Positions 7,043-18,154 of a stretch of DNA of 64,000 nt are shown one piece after another. The number at the start of each line of letters is the position of its first letter. Positions within the stretch are counted from its first letter, which is position 1. Under the pieces are notes generated by a model. It saw only the letters and a program-made list of their open reading frames with translations. It ran no database searches and was not told where the DNA came from. Made by a program: the position numbers and the translations under genes. The DNA comes from Janthinobacterium rivuli (GTDB lineage Bacteria; Pseudomonadota; Gammaproteobacteria; Burkholderiales; Burkholderiaceae_D), in the NCBI RefSeq assembly GCF_009208735.1, contig NZ_WFLJ01000005.1, positions 124,001 to 188,000 on the forward strand, given 5' to 3'.

Positions 7043-8200
7043 ATGCGCACTTTCCCGCAATGCTGCTGGCTCGCTATCACCCTCGCGGCCGGCATCGGCC
7101 ACGCCGCCGAACCGGGCGTCACCGAGACGCAAGTCCGGCTGGGCATGGTCAATGCCCAGACCGGGGCGGCGTCGGGGCTGGGGCGGGCCATGCTCGACGG
7201 CGCCACGGCCGTGTTCCAGGAGGCGAACCAGCGCGGCGGCATCCATGGCCGCAGCATCGAGCTGGTGGTCGCGGACGACGGCTACGATCCGGACCGCGCC
7301 ATCAGCGAAACGCTCAGGCTGGTCGAGGACAAACAGGTGTTCGCCCTGTTCGGCAACGTGGGCACGCCCACCACCAACGCCGTCATACCGATCGTCCAGG
7401 AAATGAAGGTGCCGCTGGTGGGGGCGTTTACGGGCGCGATGACCTTGCGCCGTCCCGTGGTGCATGAAATCATCAACTTCCGCGCCAGTTATGACGATGA
7501 GTCCGATGCCCTGGTGCAGTATTTCGCCAGCCGGGGCGTCCAGCGCTTTGGCGTGCTGTACCAGGACGATGGTTTCGGCAATGCCGTGCTCGACGGCACC
7601 GTGCGCGCCCTGCAGCGGCGCGGCATGGAGCTCGTCGCCAAGGGCTCTTTCCAGCGCGGCACCACGGCCGTCAAGGCGGGATTGGCGGCCCTGATCGGAC
7701 ACGACTTGCAAGCGGTGATCATGGCCGGCCCCTACACGCCGGTGGCCGCGTTCATGCGCGAGGCAAGGCAGGCCGGGCTGACGGCGGCCCTGGCCACGGT
7801 GTCCTTTGTCGGCACCGACAGCCTGCTGCAACTGCTGGGCACGCAAGGCAACAACCTCGTCATTTCGCAGGTGGTGCCGTTGCCGGAAGACCGCCAGCTG
7901 CCCATCGCCGCCGAGTGCGCCACGCTGCTGGCCAGGCACGTGCCGGCGGCCACGCTGTCTTTCGTCAGTTTCGAAGGTTGCATCTCGGCCACCCTGATGG
8001 TGGCGGCGCTGCGCCGCGCGGGCGCCGACCTCACGCGCGAGCGCCTGATCCGCAGCTTCGAGACGTTCGACCGGCTCGATCTGGGCGGCTTGCGGGTGAC
8101 GCTGGGCCCCGACAATCACCAGGCGTCGACGGCCGTTTTCCTGACCGGCATCGCCGAGGGCAGGATCGTTCCCGTCGCCCCGGGGCCTGGCGCGAAGTGA
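7043..8200 (+). CDS. Periplasmic ABC-type ligand-binding protein (LivJ-like, Peripla_BP_6)
   Basis: A 385-residue type I periplasmic binding protein. The signal peptide ([21 protein letters not shown]) is cleaved before [13 protein letters not shown]. The opening [11 protein letters not shown]...[20 protein letters not shown] and later [12 protein letters not shown] are standard for branched-chain amino acid or amide receptors. AAGGTAG precedes the ATG. No permease or ATPase gene is nearby; instead a hybrid histidine kinase begins 28 bases downstream. It therefore probably works as a soluble co-sensor, presenting its ligand to the kinase's periplasmic domain, as TorT does for TorS. The ligand is unknown. 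An FNR-type box sits just upstream. Confidence 0.85.
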   Translation: MRTFPQCCWLAITLAAGIGHAAEPGVTETQVRLGMVNAQTGAASGLGRAMLDGATAVFQEANQRGGIHGRSIELVVADDGYDPDRAISETLRLVEDKQVFALFGNVGTPTTNAVIPIVQEMKVPLVGAFTGAMTLRRPVVHEIINFRASYDDESDALVQYFASRGVQRFGVLYQDDGFGNAVLDGTVRALQRRGMELVAKGSFQRGTTAVKAGLAALIGHDLQAVIMAGPYTPVAAFMREARQAGLTAALATVSFVGTDSLLQLLGTQGNNLVISQVVPLPEDRQLPIAAECATLLARHVPAATLSFVSFEGCISATLMVAALRRAGADLTRERLIRSFETFDRLDLGGLRVTLGPDNHQASTAVFLTGIAEGRIVPVAPGPGAK

Positions 8201-8228
8201 TGCGCGTCCCCCTACCCTGGAGCCTGGC

Positions 8229-11200
8229 GTGAAAATCCGGAGCAAACTGATCATCAGTACCAGCGTCCTGCTGGCGGGCGTGGCGGCCATGGCGGCGGCC
8301 AGCCTGCTGCTGGTGAAAGGCATTGAAACCCATGTGCACGGCTTGACCGACCGGACCGTGCCGCTGTACACGGACGTGCTGCGCCTGCGCTATACCGTGC
8401 AAGACATGGCATCGGATTTCTTCGAACTGGGCAAGGCGGAAGACCTGACGCAGCTGGAACAGGTGTCCAACAAGATCGTCGCCAATATCCAGACCGCCGA
8501 GGGCCTCAGCGACGCCTTGCGGCGCCATGGCGAATCACAGGCGCCGCGCTATCACGCGGCCTTCGAACGGGAATTCCAGCGCATGCGCGTGGCCGTGCGC
8601 AAACGCCTGGAAGACGAGGCCTACTACAAGGCGCAGGCCACGCAGATGCGCCAGGTGCTGGCGCAGATCAAGGCCGCCGCCAAGGACGCGCGCGGCAAGA
8701 TCCGCCTGATCGACAGCCAGGCCCAGGCCACGGCCGCCGAGGTGCAGCTGCAAAGCCAGCGCCTGAACCAGAACGCCCGCTACCTGACCGACCTGCGCAA
8801 GAGCATCCATGACATGCAGATTGCGCTGGCCGAAACGCAGGCCGTGCAGAGCCGTTTCCGCATCGCGCCCTTGCGCGAGCGGCTGGCAGCGGCGGTCGCG
8901 CGCCTGGCGGGAACCAGCGAGCGCGACATCAACCCGGCCCAGCAAGCGCTGCGGGCGACACTGCTCGCCACGGGGCAGCAGATGCTCGAGCCCGTCACCG
9001 GCTTGCTTGCCCTGCGCGCCGGGCTGCTGGCCGAGGGCGGCGCCAGCGCGGCGCTGCAGGCGCGCTATGCCGCGCTCAAGGAACACACGGACGCCACGCT
9101 GGCCGGCGCCCACCTGCGCCTGGCCGAGGAACTCGATCCCATCGAACTGCAGCTGGCCATCGGACGCGACCGGCTGGCGGAGGCCGGCCGCTACATGCAT
9201 ACCTCGGCCCGCATCGAGGATGCCAGCGGTGAAATCAACCTTGCCGTCGACGCCATCAGCATCGACGTGGGCGAAGTCATGCTTGCCGCGGCAGCTGGCG
9301 ACGTCACGCGCCTGGGCCACGATATCGCGCAGCGCATCAGCGCCCTGCACCGCGACATGGCCACCATGCAGACCTTGCTGCAAAGCATAGGCCAGCTGGC
9401 CCTGCTGGCCGAAGCGCGCGGCGTCAATACCCAACTGGATGCGGTGGAGCGCGCGGGACAGCGGCTGGTGCAGGCCAAGGGCAGCGTGCTGGACAGCCAG
9501 ACGGCGCTGGACGAGGTCATCGCCCACGTGCGCGCCTTCGAGCGCGAGCAGGCCGCCTATTCCACGCAGCAGGTGGCGCGCATCACGGGCCAGCAGCAGG
9601 ACGCGGTGGTCATGGTGCGCGAGGGCGTGCGGCATGCCTTCGTGCTGATCTTCGGCATCGCGCTGGTGCTGCTGCTGGCCTGCGTGGGCATCACGGGACT
9701 GATCAGCGCTTCCATCGCCAGGCCGCTGGCGCGCCTGTCCCACGCCATCGCCCAGATTCGTGGCGGCAAGGCGCTGTCGGTGCGCGTGCCGCAGCATGGC
9801 AGCGATGAACTGGGACAATTGATCCTGGGCTTTAACGGCATGCTCGAACACGTGGAACAGCGCGACCTGGCGCTCAAGCAGGCCAAGGCCGAGGCCGAGG
9901 CCGCCAACCGCGCCAAGTCGGAATTCCTGGCCAAGATGAGCCACGAAATCCGCACGCCGATGAATGGCGTGCTGGGCATGACGGAATTGCTGCAGCGCAC
10001 GGAACTGAGCCCCAAGCAACAGCGTTTCGTGCATACGGTGCACCGTTCCGGCGAAAGCTTGCTGAGCATCATCGACGACATCCTCGATTTTTCCAAGATC
10101 GAGGCGGGCAAGCTGGTGCTCGAACACATCCCCTTCGACCTGCGCCAGCTGCTCGACGACGTCGTGGCGCTGTTTGCCAACGGCATCGAGCGCAAGGCCA
10201 TCGCATTTACCTGCCGCATCGCCCCCGATGTGCCGCAGCACGTGCGCGGCGACCCCGTGCGCCTGCGCCAGATCCTCACCAACCTGCTCAATAACGCCAC
10301 CAAGTTCACCGAACGGGGCGAGATTGGCGTCGATGTCAGCCGCCCCGCCGCCGGCCAGCTGCGCCTGGAAGTGCGCGACACGGGCATTGGCATGACGCCG
10401 GAAGCGGCGGCGGCCGTCTTCCAGCCCTTCCGCCAGGCCGACAGCACCACCTCGCGCAAATACGGCGGCACGGGTCTGGGCCTGGCCATCATCAAGCAAC
10501 TGGCGGAGATGATGGAAGGCAACATCGTGCTGCACTCCGTGGCGGGCCAGGGTTCCAGCTTCGCCGTCACCATCGCCGTGGGCAGCGTGGCGCCCGGGGA
10601 CGCGCCGCCGGCGCCAATGCTGCCCGCCCTGCCCGCCGCATCGGACACTGCCGCCGCAGGCCAGGCGCCGCTGCGCATGCTGCTGGTGGAAGACAATGCG
10701 ATCAACCAGGAAATCGCCCTGGCCATGCTGGAAGACAGCGGCTACCAAGCCACGCCGGCCGACAACGGGCGGCGCGCGCTGGCCCTGTGGGAGCGGCAGA
10801 CCTTCGACGTGATCCTGATGGATTGCCAGATGCCGGAAATGGACGGCTTCGAAGCGACCCGGCGCCTGCGCCGCATGGAAGCCCAGCAAGGCCGTGCCCG
10901 CACGCCCATCATTGCCCTGACGGCCAATGCCATCCTCGGCGACCGCGAACTGTGCCTGGACGCGGGCATGGACGACTACCTCGCCAAGCCGTACACGCGC
11001 GCCGCCCTGCTGGCCGTGCTGGCCCGCTGGCGCCCGGTGCCCGGCGCGCCGGAGGCAGCCGGGATGGTGGAAACGCCAGAGACGGTCGCGGCGCCCGGCG
11101 CCATCCTCGACGCCGCCGCCCTGCAAAACCTGCGCGCCATGCGCCGTCCCGGCCGTCCCGACGTGCTGGGCCGCATCATCGACCTGTTCTACAGCGACGC

Positions 11201-11450
11201 CCCGCGCCTGCTGGGCCAGCTGGAAGTGGCGGCCGAGGCCAGCGATGCCGCGGCCCTGCAACTGGCGGCGCACACGCTCAAGTCGAGCTGCGCCAACGTG
11301 GGCGCGCTGGGCTTGTCGGCCACCTGCCGTGAAATCGAACACTACGCGCGCGGCAATGACGTCGGCAGCGCGCTGCAGCATATCCGCGGCATCCAGCAAG
11401 AGCTCGACCGTGTCCTCGCCGCCCTGGCCATTGAGAAGGAAGCCATATGA
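8229..11450 (+). CDS. Hybrid sensor histidine kinase with REC and HPt domains (TorS-like layout)
   Basis: A 1073-residue inner-membrane kinase. One helix lies at residues 7-29, then a long, mostly helical periplasmic sensor to about 465, a second helix near 468-495 and a HAMP linker. The HisKA box [15 protein letters not shown] has its phosphoacceptor at H572, followed by an HATPase domain with DTGIGM and [10 protein letters not shown] receiver domain has D865 in [11 protein letters not shown], and a C-terminal HPt has H1015 in [12 protein letters not shown]. This gives a full four-step relay in one chain. The start is GTG at 8229 with CTGGAG upstream. The gene follows the binding protein closely and overlaps the next gene by ATGA, so binding protein, kinase and output protein form one pathway. 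Confidence 0.92.
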   Translation: MKIRSKLIISTSVLLAGVAAMAAASLLLVKGIETHVHGLTDRTVPLYTDVLRLRYTVQDMASDFFELGKAEDLTQLEQVSNKIVANIQTAEGLSDALRRHGESQAPRYHAAFEREFQRMRVAVRKRLEDEAYYKAQATQMRQVLAQIKAAAKDARGKIRLIDSQAQATAAEVQLQSQRLNQNARYLTDLRKSIHDMQIALAETQAVQSRFRIAPLRERLAAAVARLAGTSERDINPAQQALRATLLATGQQMLEPVTGLLALRAGLLAEGGASAALQARYAALKEHTDATLAGAHLRLAEELDPIELQLAIGRDRLAEAGRYMHTSARIEDASGEINLAVDAISIDVGEVMLAAAAGDVTRLGHDIAQRISALHRDMATMQTLLQSIGQLALLAEARGVNTQLDAVERAGQRLVQAKGSVLDSQTALDEVIAHVRAFEREQAAYSTQQVARITGQQQDAVVMVREGVRHAFVLIFGIALVLLLACVGITGLISASIARPLARLSHAIAQIRGGKALSVRVPQHGSDELGQLILGFNGMLEHVEQRDLALKQAKAEAEAANRAKSEFLAKMSHEIRTPMNGVLGMTELLQRTELSPKQQRFVHTVHRSGESLLSIIDDILDFSKIEAGKLVLEHIPFDLRQLLDDVVALFANGIERKAIAFTCRIAPDVPQHVRGDPVRLRQILTNLLNNATKFTERGEIGVDVSRPAAGQLRLEVRDTGIGMTPEAAAAVFQPFRQADSTTSRKYGGTGLGLAIIKQLAEMMEGNIVLHSVAGQGSSFAVTIAVGSVAPGDAPPAPMLPALPAASDTAAAGQAPLRMLLVEDNAINQEIALAMLEDSGYQATPADNGRRALALWERQTFDVILMDCQMPEMDGFEATRRLRRMEAQQGRARTPIIALTANAILGDRELCLDAGMDDYLAKPYTRAALLAVLARWRPVPGAPEAAGMVETPETVAAPGAILDAAALQNLRAMRRPGRPDVLGRIIDLFYSDAPRLLGQLEVAAEASDAAALQLAAHTLKSSCANVGALGLSATCREIEHYARGNDVGSALQHIRGIQQELDRVLAALAIEKEAI

Positions 11451-13987
11451 ATACCGCATTGTCCCCGCAAGCACTGGTCCTCGTGGTCGACGACGACAGC
11501 ATGACGCGCTTTCTGGTGACGGAAGCGCTGGAGCCGGAAGGTTTCCGCATCGAGGAAGCGGCCAGCGGCCTGGAAGCGCTGGCCGCCTTCCAGCGCCGCG
11601 TGCCCGACCTGGTCCTGCTCGACGTCGCCATGCCCGGCATGAGCGGCTTCGAATGCTGCGCCCTGCTGCGCCGGCTGCCCGGCGGCGCGCACGTGCCCAT
11701 CGTCGTACTCACTGGCAACGATGACGACGACTCCATCAAGCAGGCGCTGGACGCGGGCGCCAGCGACTTTATTTCCAAGCCGATGCAATGGCGCTTGCTG
11801 GCGCACCGGCTGCGCTACCTGCTGCGGGCCAGCAGCGCCCTGACCGAGTTGAGCCGCATCCAGGAAAGCCTCAGCCACGCGCAGGCGCTGGCCCGCCTCG
11901 GCAACTGGGAATGCCGGGTCGCCGACGGCGACGGCTACTGGTCGCCGGAACTGTTGCGCATCCTGGGCCTGGAAGCCGGTTCCGGCCCCGCCAGCTTCGA
12001 GCGCCTGCTGCAATGCCTGCCCGAAGACCAGCGGCCCCTGCTGCTCGATGCCTTCATGGAGCTGCATGCCAGCGGCACCAGCTTCGGCCTGGAGCACAAG
12101 GTGCTGCGGCCGGACGGCGGCGAGTGCATCGTCTTTCACCAGGCCGTCGCCGTGCGCGAAGGCCAGCAAGTACTACTGATGCGCGGCACCGTGCAGGACA
12201 TCACGGAACGCAAGCTGCAGGAATTGCGCATCGAATACCTGGCCAACCACGATGCGCTGACGGACTTGCCCAACCGCCAGCTGCTGAACGATCGCATCGG
12301 ACAGGCCATCGCCCATGCCCGCCGCACGCGCCTGCACCTGGCCACTTTGATGCTGGATCTCGACCGGTTCAAGTTCGTCAACGACAGCTATGGCCACCCG
12401 GTGGGCGATGCGCTGCTGCAAGAGGTGGCGCGCCGGCTGAAGATGGCGGTGCGCGAGGGCGACACCGTGGCCCGCCAGGGCGGCGACGAGTTCGTCATCC
12501 TGCTGACGGACTTGCCCGACCTCGCTACGGCCGAGCAGATCGTGGAAAAAGTGCTGGCGGTGTTCGCCGCTCCTTTCGAGCTGGGCGAACATACCTTGCA
12601 CGTCAGCACCAGTATCGGCGCCAGCGTGTTTCCGTCCGATGGCGACAGCGGCGACATGCTGCTCAAGACGGCCGATGCGGCGCTCTACAGCGCCAAGGAC
12701 AGGGGCCGCAACGGTTACCAGTTCTACAACCACAAGATGGGCGTGCTGGTGGAAGAGCGGGCCGAAATCGAGCATGCGCTGCACCAGGCGCTGGCGCTGG
12801 GCGAGCTGGAATTGCACTACCAGCCCAAGGTCGACCTCACCAGCGGCAAGATTTATGGCATGGAAGCGCTGCTGCGCTGGCGCCGCGATGGCATCGGGCT
12901 GGTGCCGCCGGACCGCTTCATTCCCCTGGCCGAGGAAACGGGCATGATCGTGGCCATCGGCGAATGGGTGCTGCGCACGGCTTGCGCGCAACTGGGCGTC
13001 TGGCATGCCTACGGCTTTACGCACCTGACGATGGCGGTGAACGTGTCGGCGCGCCAGTTCCGCCAGGCCGACATGCCGCAACTGGTGCGCGAAGTGCTGG
13101 CCGACAGCGGCGTGCCGGCCCACTGTCTGGAACTGGAGCTGACGGAGAGCGTGCTGATGCAAAACCGCGACCTCGTGGTGAAGGCGCTGGAACAGTTGAA
13201 GGAAATCGGCGTCACCTTGTCGCTGGACGACTTCGGCACCGGCTATTCCAGCCTGTCCTACCTCAAGCAGTTCCCCATCGACGTCGTGAAGATCGATCAA
13301 TCGTTCATCCGCGACGTGACCGACAGCGTGGATGGCGCGTCGCTGACACGCTCCATCATCGCCATGGCCAAGTCGCTGCGCATGACCACCGTGGCCGAGG
13401 GCGTGGAAACGGAAGCCCAATTGGGATTTCTCAATACCAACCACTGTGACGCCATGCAAGGCTATTACTTCAGCCGCCCCCTGCCCGGCGCCGAGATGGA
13501 CCTGATGTTGTATGCCGGCACCCATTTGCCGCCCGAAAGCTGCCATGCGGACGCGCCGCAGCGCGTGCTGCTGCTGGTGGACGACGAGGAACATATCCTG
13601 TCCTCCCTGCGCCGCTCGCTGCGCAAGGAGGGTTACCAGATACTCAGCACCAGCAAGCCGGAGGAAGCGCTGGAACTGGTGGCGGCCCACGCGGTGGGCG
13701 TGATCCTCACGGATGCGCGCATGCCGGGCATGTCCGGCAACGAGCTCTTGCGCCGTATCAAGGGCATCTATCCGGAAATCGTGCGCGTGATGTTGTCCGG
13801 CTATCCTGAATTGCATTCGGTCACGGCCGCCATCAACGAAGGCTCCGTCTACAAATTCATCACCAAGCCCTGGGACGAGACCTTGCTGAAAGACCATTTG
13901 CGCGAAGCCTTCCTGCGCTTCGAATCGGGCGTGCAACGGCCGCCACGGGGTCCCCATGGCATCGAGATCGGCAACCGCGCCGCCTAG
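11447..13987 (+). CDS. Response regulator with PAS, GGDEF, EAL and a second REC domain
   Basis: An 846-residue cyclic-di-GMP protein and probable output of the upstream kinase. REC1 covers about residues 8-125 with phosphoacceptor D59. A PAS domain follows, then GGDEF (345-349, intact), preceded five residues earlier by REGD, a standard product-inhibition I-site. The EAL domain starts EALLRW at E473 and keeps [15 protein letters not shown] and VKIDQSFI, so phosphodiesterase activity is likely. A second receiver (about 703-815) has D756 in ILTDARMPG and resembles receivers of HD-GYP/RpfG proteins. Both synthesis and breakdown of c-di-GMP are possible; phosphorylation presumably sets the balance. 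It overlaps the kinase gene by four bases. Confidence 0.92.
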   Translation: MNTALSPQALVLVVDDDSMTRFLVTEALEPEGFRIEEAASGLEALAAFQRRVPDLVLLDVAMPGMSGFECCALLRRLPGGAHVPIVVLTGNDDDDSIKQALDAGASDFISKPMQWRLLAHRLRYLLRASSALTELSRIQESLSHAQALARLGNWECRVADGDGYWSPELLRILGLEAGSGPASFERLLQCLPEDQRPLLLDAFMELHASGTSFGLEHKVLRPDGGECIVFHQAVAVREGQQVLLMRGTVQDITERKLQELRIEYLANHDALTDLPNRQLLNDRIGQAIAHARRTRLHLATLMLDLDRFKFVNDSYGHPVGDALLQEVARRLKMAVREGDTVARQGGDEFVILLTDLPDLATAEQIVEKVLAVFAAPFELGEHTLHVSTSIGASVFPSDGDSGDMLLKTADAALYSAKDRGRNGYQFYNHKMGVLVEERAEIEHALHQALALGELELHYQPKVDLTSGKIYGMEALLRWRRDGIGLVPPDRFIPLAEETGMIVAIGEWVLRTACAQLGVWHAYGFTHLTMAVNVSARQFRQADMPQLVREVLADSGVPAHCLELELTESVLMQNRDLVVKALEQLKEIGVTLSLDDFGTGYSSLSYLKQFPIDVVKIDQSFIRDVTDSVDGASLTRSIIAMAKSLRMTTVAEGVETEAQLGFLNTNHCDAMQGYYFSRPLPGAEMDLMLYAGTHLPPESCHADAPQRVLLLVDDEEHILSSLRRSLRKEGYQILSTSKPEEALELVAAHAVGVILTDARMPGMSGNELLRRIKGIYPEIVRVMLSGYPELHSVTAAINEGSVYKFITKPWDETLLKDHLREAFLRFESGVQRPPRGPHGIEIGNRAA

Positions 13988-14073
13988 GTGCGGCCAGGCA
14001 AGGCGCCGGGCGTGCGCGCAGCCGTATATGATGCGGTCTGGACAAGAGCAGATGGAAAGGCTGGCGGCGCAGA

Positions 14074-14721
14074 ATGACAACGATCAACGGACGATTGCGG
14101 GAATACGGCATCGATGCGGAACAGGCGGATGCCCTGGCGCAGGATATTCAACAGAAGAAATATGGCCCCCTGCTGCGGCAGTTGCTGCTGCGCGGCCTGT
14201 GGGCCGACGTCGTCGACGAAGACATGCCACAGCCGCAGTGGATAACACGCTGGCGCGAGCTGGCTGCGTCAGAGTTCCCCTTCATTAACTCCCCTGCCCT
14301 GCAGCGCCTGCTCGACGCCGGCGTCGACGTGCATGACCTGACGGACGTCGTGCGTGCCGCGCAGGTATTAACTATCTACAATATCGCCCAGCTGATGGAC
14401 GAGCCTTGCCGCGACCTCGGCTATGACGTCGAGGATGCGCCCGATGCACAACTGGCGTATCTGGATGAGGCTGGCGCGCCGCACCGGCCAGGCAGCCTGC
14501 ATGATGCGCTGGAAGAACTGGACCCGGCGGGCCGCCACGGCCAGCCCCGCTCGCTGGAACTGCGCCAGTTCGGCGGCTTGCCCGGCGAGCTGCAGGCGCA
14601 GCTCAGGGACTTGCTGGCGAAGAAAGCCTGGTCGCAGGCGGCCGTCCTGTGGAAGCGCGCCGTCGGCGACGAGCTGGCGCACTGCCCGGCGACTGTGCGG
14701 CAGCTGGCACGCCAGCTGTAA
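14074..14721 (+). CDS. Hypothetical protein
   Basis: A 215-residue acidic, probably soluble and mostly helical protein with no signal peptide or membrane segment. Visible stretches are LREYGIDAEQADALAQDIQQ at the N-terminus, a run of short helices, and a C-terminal QLRDLLAKKAWSQAAVLWK helix. I do not recognise a family. Codon use looks like that of its neighbours, which argues for a real gene. It begins 86 bases after the c-di-GMP gene, and its stop is four bases from the stop of the convergent anion transporter gene. No strong Shine-Dalgarno was seen; GAAAGG lies about 15 bases before the ATG. A helper role in the preceding signalling unit is only a guess. Confidence 0.65.
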   Translation: MTTINGRLREYGIDAEQADALAQDIQQKKYGPLLRQLLLRGLWADVVDEDMPQPQWITRWRELAASEFPFINSPALQRLLDAGVDVHDLTDVVRAAQVLTIYNIAQLMDEPCRDLGYDVEDAPDAQLAYLDEAGAPHRPGSLHDALEELDPAGRHGQPRSLELRQFGGLPGELQAQLRDLLAKKAWSQAAVLWKRAVGDELAHCPATVRQLARQL

Positions 14722-14725
14722 CCCA

Positions 14726-16231
14726 TTACCAGTAGCCAAGCACCTTCCACCAGAGCGTGCCGATGACGGCAAAGATCAGCAGTTCCACCACGCACATGAT
14801 GAAGCCGACGCGCCACCAGTTGCCCATCGTTACGAAGCCGCTGCCGAAGATGATGGGCGAGGTGCCCGTCGCATAGTGGGTCAGGGTCATCATGATGGCC
14901 GAGCCGGCCGTCATCATCAGCATGAACGGCACGTGGTATTCGGCCGGGATCAGGTGCAGGCCCACCGTCAGGAAGGCCAGCAGCATGGCGCTGATGTGGG
15001 CCGTCGTGCTGGCGAAGAAGTAATGCGAGAAGACAAACACCAGCACCAGGACGCCGGCGATCGGCAGCCAGTCCATGCCGCTGGCGACGATGGCCGCCTT
15101 CATGCCGGCCGAAAACCAGGCGATCACGCCCGTCTTGTTCAATTGCTCGGCCATCATGACGAGCGCGCCGAACCACACGAGGGTGTCCCAGGCGCTCTTT
15201 TCCGACAGCACGTCGTCCCAGTCGATGGTGCCGGTAATGATCAGCACGAACAAGCCGACAAAGGCGACGACCGTCGCATCGAGCGAAAACGCGGGGCCGA
15301 ACAGCATGGCCGGCACGTTGGCCCACAGCAATAACAGCAAGGCGAAGGTGCCCAGCATGACTTTTTCCGACGGCGACAGCGGCCCCATGCTTTTCAGTTC
15401 CGCCTTGGCGTAAGTGACGGCATCCGGCGTGGCCTTCAGTTCCGGCGGCGACAGCCAGTAGATAATCAACGGCATCAGCAGCAGGCAGACCAGGCCCGGC
15501 AGCAGCATGCACAGGGCCCAGGTGGTCCACGTCAGGTGGAAACTCTGGCCGCTGGCCTTGGCCACGAAGTCCACCACCAGCGGGTTCGGCGCCGTGGCCG
15601 TCAGGAACATGGCCGACGTGATCGGGTTGGCGTGGTAGTTGACGAGGGCCAGATAGGTGCCGACTTTCTTTTCCGTGCCCTTGGCCGGGTCCGAATCGAA
15701 GGCGTTGGCGATCGATTTCATGACGGGATGGACGATGCCGCCGCCGCGCGCCGTATTACTCGGCGTAAATGGCGCGAGCACCAGTTCGCAAATCGCCAGG
15801 CCATAGCCGATGCCCATGGTGCGCTTGCCCAGCAGCGAGATGAACAGCAGGCCGATGCGGCTGCCCAGCCCCGTCTTCTTCAAGCCGCGCGAAATCAAAA
15901 TCGCCACGACGATCAGCCAGATCAATGGATTCGAGAAACTGCTGAGCGCATCCGTGATGGCGCCCTTGGACGAGGTCGACGTCACTTGCGACAAGGACAC
16001 GATGACGATGGCCATCATCGCCATCACGCCGATCGGCATGACTTTCAGGATGATCGCCAGGATGGTGGTGAGAAAAATCGCCACCAGGCCCCAGGCCTTG
16101 GGCGTCAAGCCGTCAGGCGCCGGCAGCAATAGCATGCTCACCAGCAAGGCCGTGCAGATCAGCGCGGGGACGAGACGGAATGGGACGGCTTCCTTGAAAT
16201 GCAGGAACAGGTCGCGCACTGTTTTATACAT
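14726..16231 (-). CDS. DASS/SLC13 family anion transporter (dicarboxylate/2-oxoglutarate type)
   Basis: About 501 residues with roughly 12-14 membrane helices. The pattern fits the divalent anion:Na+ symporter and CitT family: paired helical repeats with SNTARGGGIVHPV and a second repeat with FASTTAHISAM and HYATGTSPIIF. It should move di- or tricarboxylates such as malate, 2-oxoglutarate or citrate across the inner membrane. The start at 16231 (MYKTVRDLF) is chosen because GAAAGG lies about nine bases before it; the frame is open to 16450, but that extension is polar and unlike the family. No sensor or metabolic partner gene adjoins it. Its stop nearly touches the stop of the convergent gene. 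Confidence 0.88.
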   Translation of the reverse strand: MYKTVRDLFLHFKEAVPFRLVPALICTALLVSMLLLPAPDGLTPKAWGLVAIFLTTILAIILKVMPIGVMAMMAIVIVSLSQVTSTSSKGAITDALSSFSNPLIWLIVVAILISRGLKKTGLGSRIGLLFISLLGKRTMGIGYGLAICELVLAPFTPSNTARGGGIVHPVMKSIANAFDSDPAKGTEKKVGTYLALVNYHANPITSAMFLTATAPNPLVVDFVAKASGQSFHLTWTTWALCMLLPGLVCLLLMPLIIYWLSPPELKATPDAVTYAKAELKSMGPLSPSEKVMLGTFALLLLLWANVPAMLFGPAFSLDATVVAFVGLFVLIITGTIDWDDVLSEKSAWDTLVWFGALVMMAEQLNKTGVIAWFSAGMKAAIVASGMDWLPIAGVLVLVFVFSHYFFASTTAHISAMLLAFLTVGLHLIPAEYHVPFMLMMTAGSAIMMTLTHYATGTSPIIFGSGFVTMGNWWRVGFIMCVVELLIFAVIGTLWWKVLGYW

Positions 16232-16594
16232 CTTTATTACCTTTCGCTGTGGGTCAGGCATCCTCGCGGTCGGAATCGTGCACGCAGCTTCATGGGCTGA
16301 AAGGCGCAAGAAGCGCGCCCGCAAGATGACAGATGCCCAACAATTCTGTTCGGCAATATCATACACGCTCGCCTGCCAGCGCTCTGCGCCATTGCGGCGA
16401 CTGGCGCGTGCAAATTCCAGAATCGTTGACCTAGGTAGCCTGATCGCCATCTAGGACGCGCGAAAAAGACGGGAACTTGCGCACCCCGACGCTGCCTTAC
16501 CCTGAGCGCCTGCAGCTTCGGGGACTCTCCTGGCAGCTGACCTGCCGCGGCGGCGGCAATGTAATAGTTCGCAATTCCTACCCGGGAGTACAGC
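16232..16594. other. Divergent intergenic region, 363 bases
   Basis: It separates the anion transporter (leftward) from the lipoprotein gene (rightward) and should contain both promoters. An AT-richer patch at about 16335-16365 gives TATGAT on the minus strand as a possible -10 for the transporter. TTGACC at 16426 could be a -35 for the lipoprotein gene, but no good -10 follows at 16-18 bases. Overlapping open frames are short and show no protein-like character. No RNA gene was recognised. Confidence 0.4.
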
Positions 16595-18154
16595 ATGAGC
16601 AAGCGTGTCCTGTCGATGTCCCTTTCCTTCGCCCTTGCGCTTGCCGGCTGCGTCAGCGATCCCGTTTATAACTGGCGCGCGCTGCCGGATGCCGATGTGG
16701 CGATATTGCCAGCGGTCACTATGGAGAAAGCGCTGCCGCACCTCTACAGGGCCAGGACGGGGTACCGGCGCGCCGTCGAGGACCAACTGGGAACGGAGTC
16801 TTCCACCTCCCGCTTCCTGCTCGGCGGCGCTGGCGTGCTCATGACGGCCATCGGCCTCAAGGCCCCGAGCGACGTGCTGTTGGTCGGCGCCGCCACGAGC
16901 GCCACCGCCTACACGCTGGCCAGCTCGCAATTGCCGCGCGCCCGCATCAGCGCCTATCTGGCCGGCATCGACGCGCTCAACTGCGCGGAAACGAGCATCG
17001 GGCCGCTGCGCAGCACCGACTATGCACGTCTCAAGGCCGAACTGCTGCTGCTGGACCAGGCGCGCGACACCTTGCGCAGCCGGATCGACATCGTCCAGGC
17101 GCACTATGAGCAAGCACATGACGGCACTTCCGCCGATGCCCTGGTCAGCGCGGCCGACACCCAGAAAGGCGCAAACACGGTATTGGTCAGCACGCAGTCC
17201 TTCCTGGCCAAGGTCGATACCGCCGCTGCCGCGCTGCACACCCAGGTGGAAAAGATCGACAAGTCGGTCACGCAGGCGATCGTCAGCGGCACGCCCGACA
17301 TCAGCCAGATCAAGCAAGTGTCAGCCGGACTCGGCAGCAACATCAGCGCCATCCTCGCCAAGGCGGTGACGGACTCGAATACCGGCAAATCGGCCCCGGG
17401 CGGCGCTGTAGTCGCGCAATCGCGAGGGCAGCAGGGGAATGTTTCCGATCCGCTCAAGGACTTGCTCGCCGCGCAACAAGCTGTACAACAGCATATGCTC
17501 AACATTAAATCCTTGCTGCCGGCCAATTATGACTCGCTGAATGCGCAGGCACTCAGCGACTGCGGCTTGCCGGCGCTGCTCGCGCCGTTCACGGCCAATC
17601 CGGCGCAAGTGCAATTCTTCGTTGGCAAGCCGCTCACGCGGACCATCGACCTTAGTGGCGGAAAAAAAGAATATGTGGTGGACGATCCTGTCAAACCCTT
17701 GCCAGCAGGGATGAGGATCAGCAAGCCGGGACCGACGGGGACAACGCTAGACATCTTACTCGATGGCAGCGCGGCGTCCACCGCGGCCGGCGACTACGAA
17801 CTACGCCTGCACGACCAGAGCCAGGCAACGGACGGCAGCGGCACGGCCATCATCAAGATCAAGGTGTCCGCTGGCGCGAAAGGTTCCTCCGACGCCCCTG
17901 CGGGTGCCACACCGGCGCAGCCCGGGCCGGCGGCCACGCCGCAGCAAGCGATCCTGGAGCTAGGCAAGATCTCGCTGGCAGGGGCACAGTTTACGATAGC
18001 CACGGCAAAGCCCCGAAGCGACAACAGCATCGCGGTTGGCATCTGTGAAGCAATCGATGACCAGACGCGCCGTGCCCTGGCCAATGCCATCAAAAGCGAA
18101 GCCATGGTGAACGCCACGGTCAGCGTCGATAAAGAACCAGCCCTGTGCCAATGA
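16595..18154 (+). CDS. Lipoprotein of unknown function, partner of the trypsin-like protease
   Basis: A 519-residue protein with a lipoprotein signal: LALAGC, acylated cysteine 19. Residues about 75-105 (FLLGGAGVLMTAIGLKAP...) are hydrophobic and may touch the membrane. The middle part (about 135-310) is helical, rich in Ala, Gln and Asp, and probably coiled coil. Residues about 345-425 (VQFFVGKPLTRTIDLSGGKK, then PLPAGMRISKPGPTGTTLDI and AGDYELRLHDQS) resemble the Ig-like putative-Ig domains of surface proteins. The C-terminal 60 residues follow a Pro/Ala linker. GGGAG precedes the ATG. It overlaps the next gene by ATGA, so the two products probably act together. Family not recognised. Confidence 0.75.
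   Translation: MSKRVLSMSLSFALALAGCVSDPVYNWRALPDADVAILPAVTMEKALPHLYRARTGYRRAVEDQLGTESSTSRFLLGGAGVLMTAIGLKAPSDVLLVGAATSATAYTLASSQLPRARISAYLAGIDALNCAETSIGPLRSTDYARLKAELLLLDQARDTLRSRIDIVQAHYEQAHDGTSADALVSAADTQKGANTVLVSTQSFLAKVDTAAAALHTQVEKIDKSVTQAIVSGTPDISQIKQVSAGLGSNISAILAKAVTDSNTGKSAPGGAVVAQSRGQQGNVSDPLKDLLAAQQAVQQHMLNIKSLLPANYDSLNAQALSDCGLPALLAPFTANPAQVQFFVGKPLTRTIDLSGGKKEYVVDDPVKPLPAGMRISKPGPTGTTLDILLDGSAASTAAGDYELRLHDQSQATDGSGTAIIKIKVSAGAKGSSDAPAGATPAQPGPAATPQQAILELGKISLAGAQFTIATAKPRSDNSIAVGICEAIDDQTRRALANAIKSEAMVNATVSVDKEPALCQ

Noticed and set aside
8535-11474. 979-codon minus-strand frame opposite the hybrid kinase
   Set aside because: A shadow of the kinase gene; no motif, low-complexity composition, no plausible start region.
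12173-14080. 635-codon minus-strand frame opposite the GGDEF-EAL gene
   Set aside because: The opposite strand holds intact REC, GGDEF, EAL and REC motifs; this frame has none.
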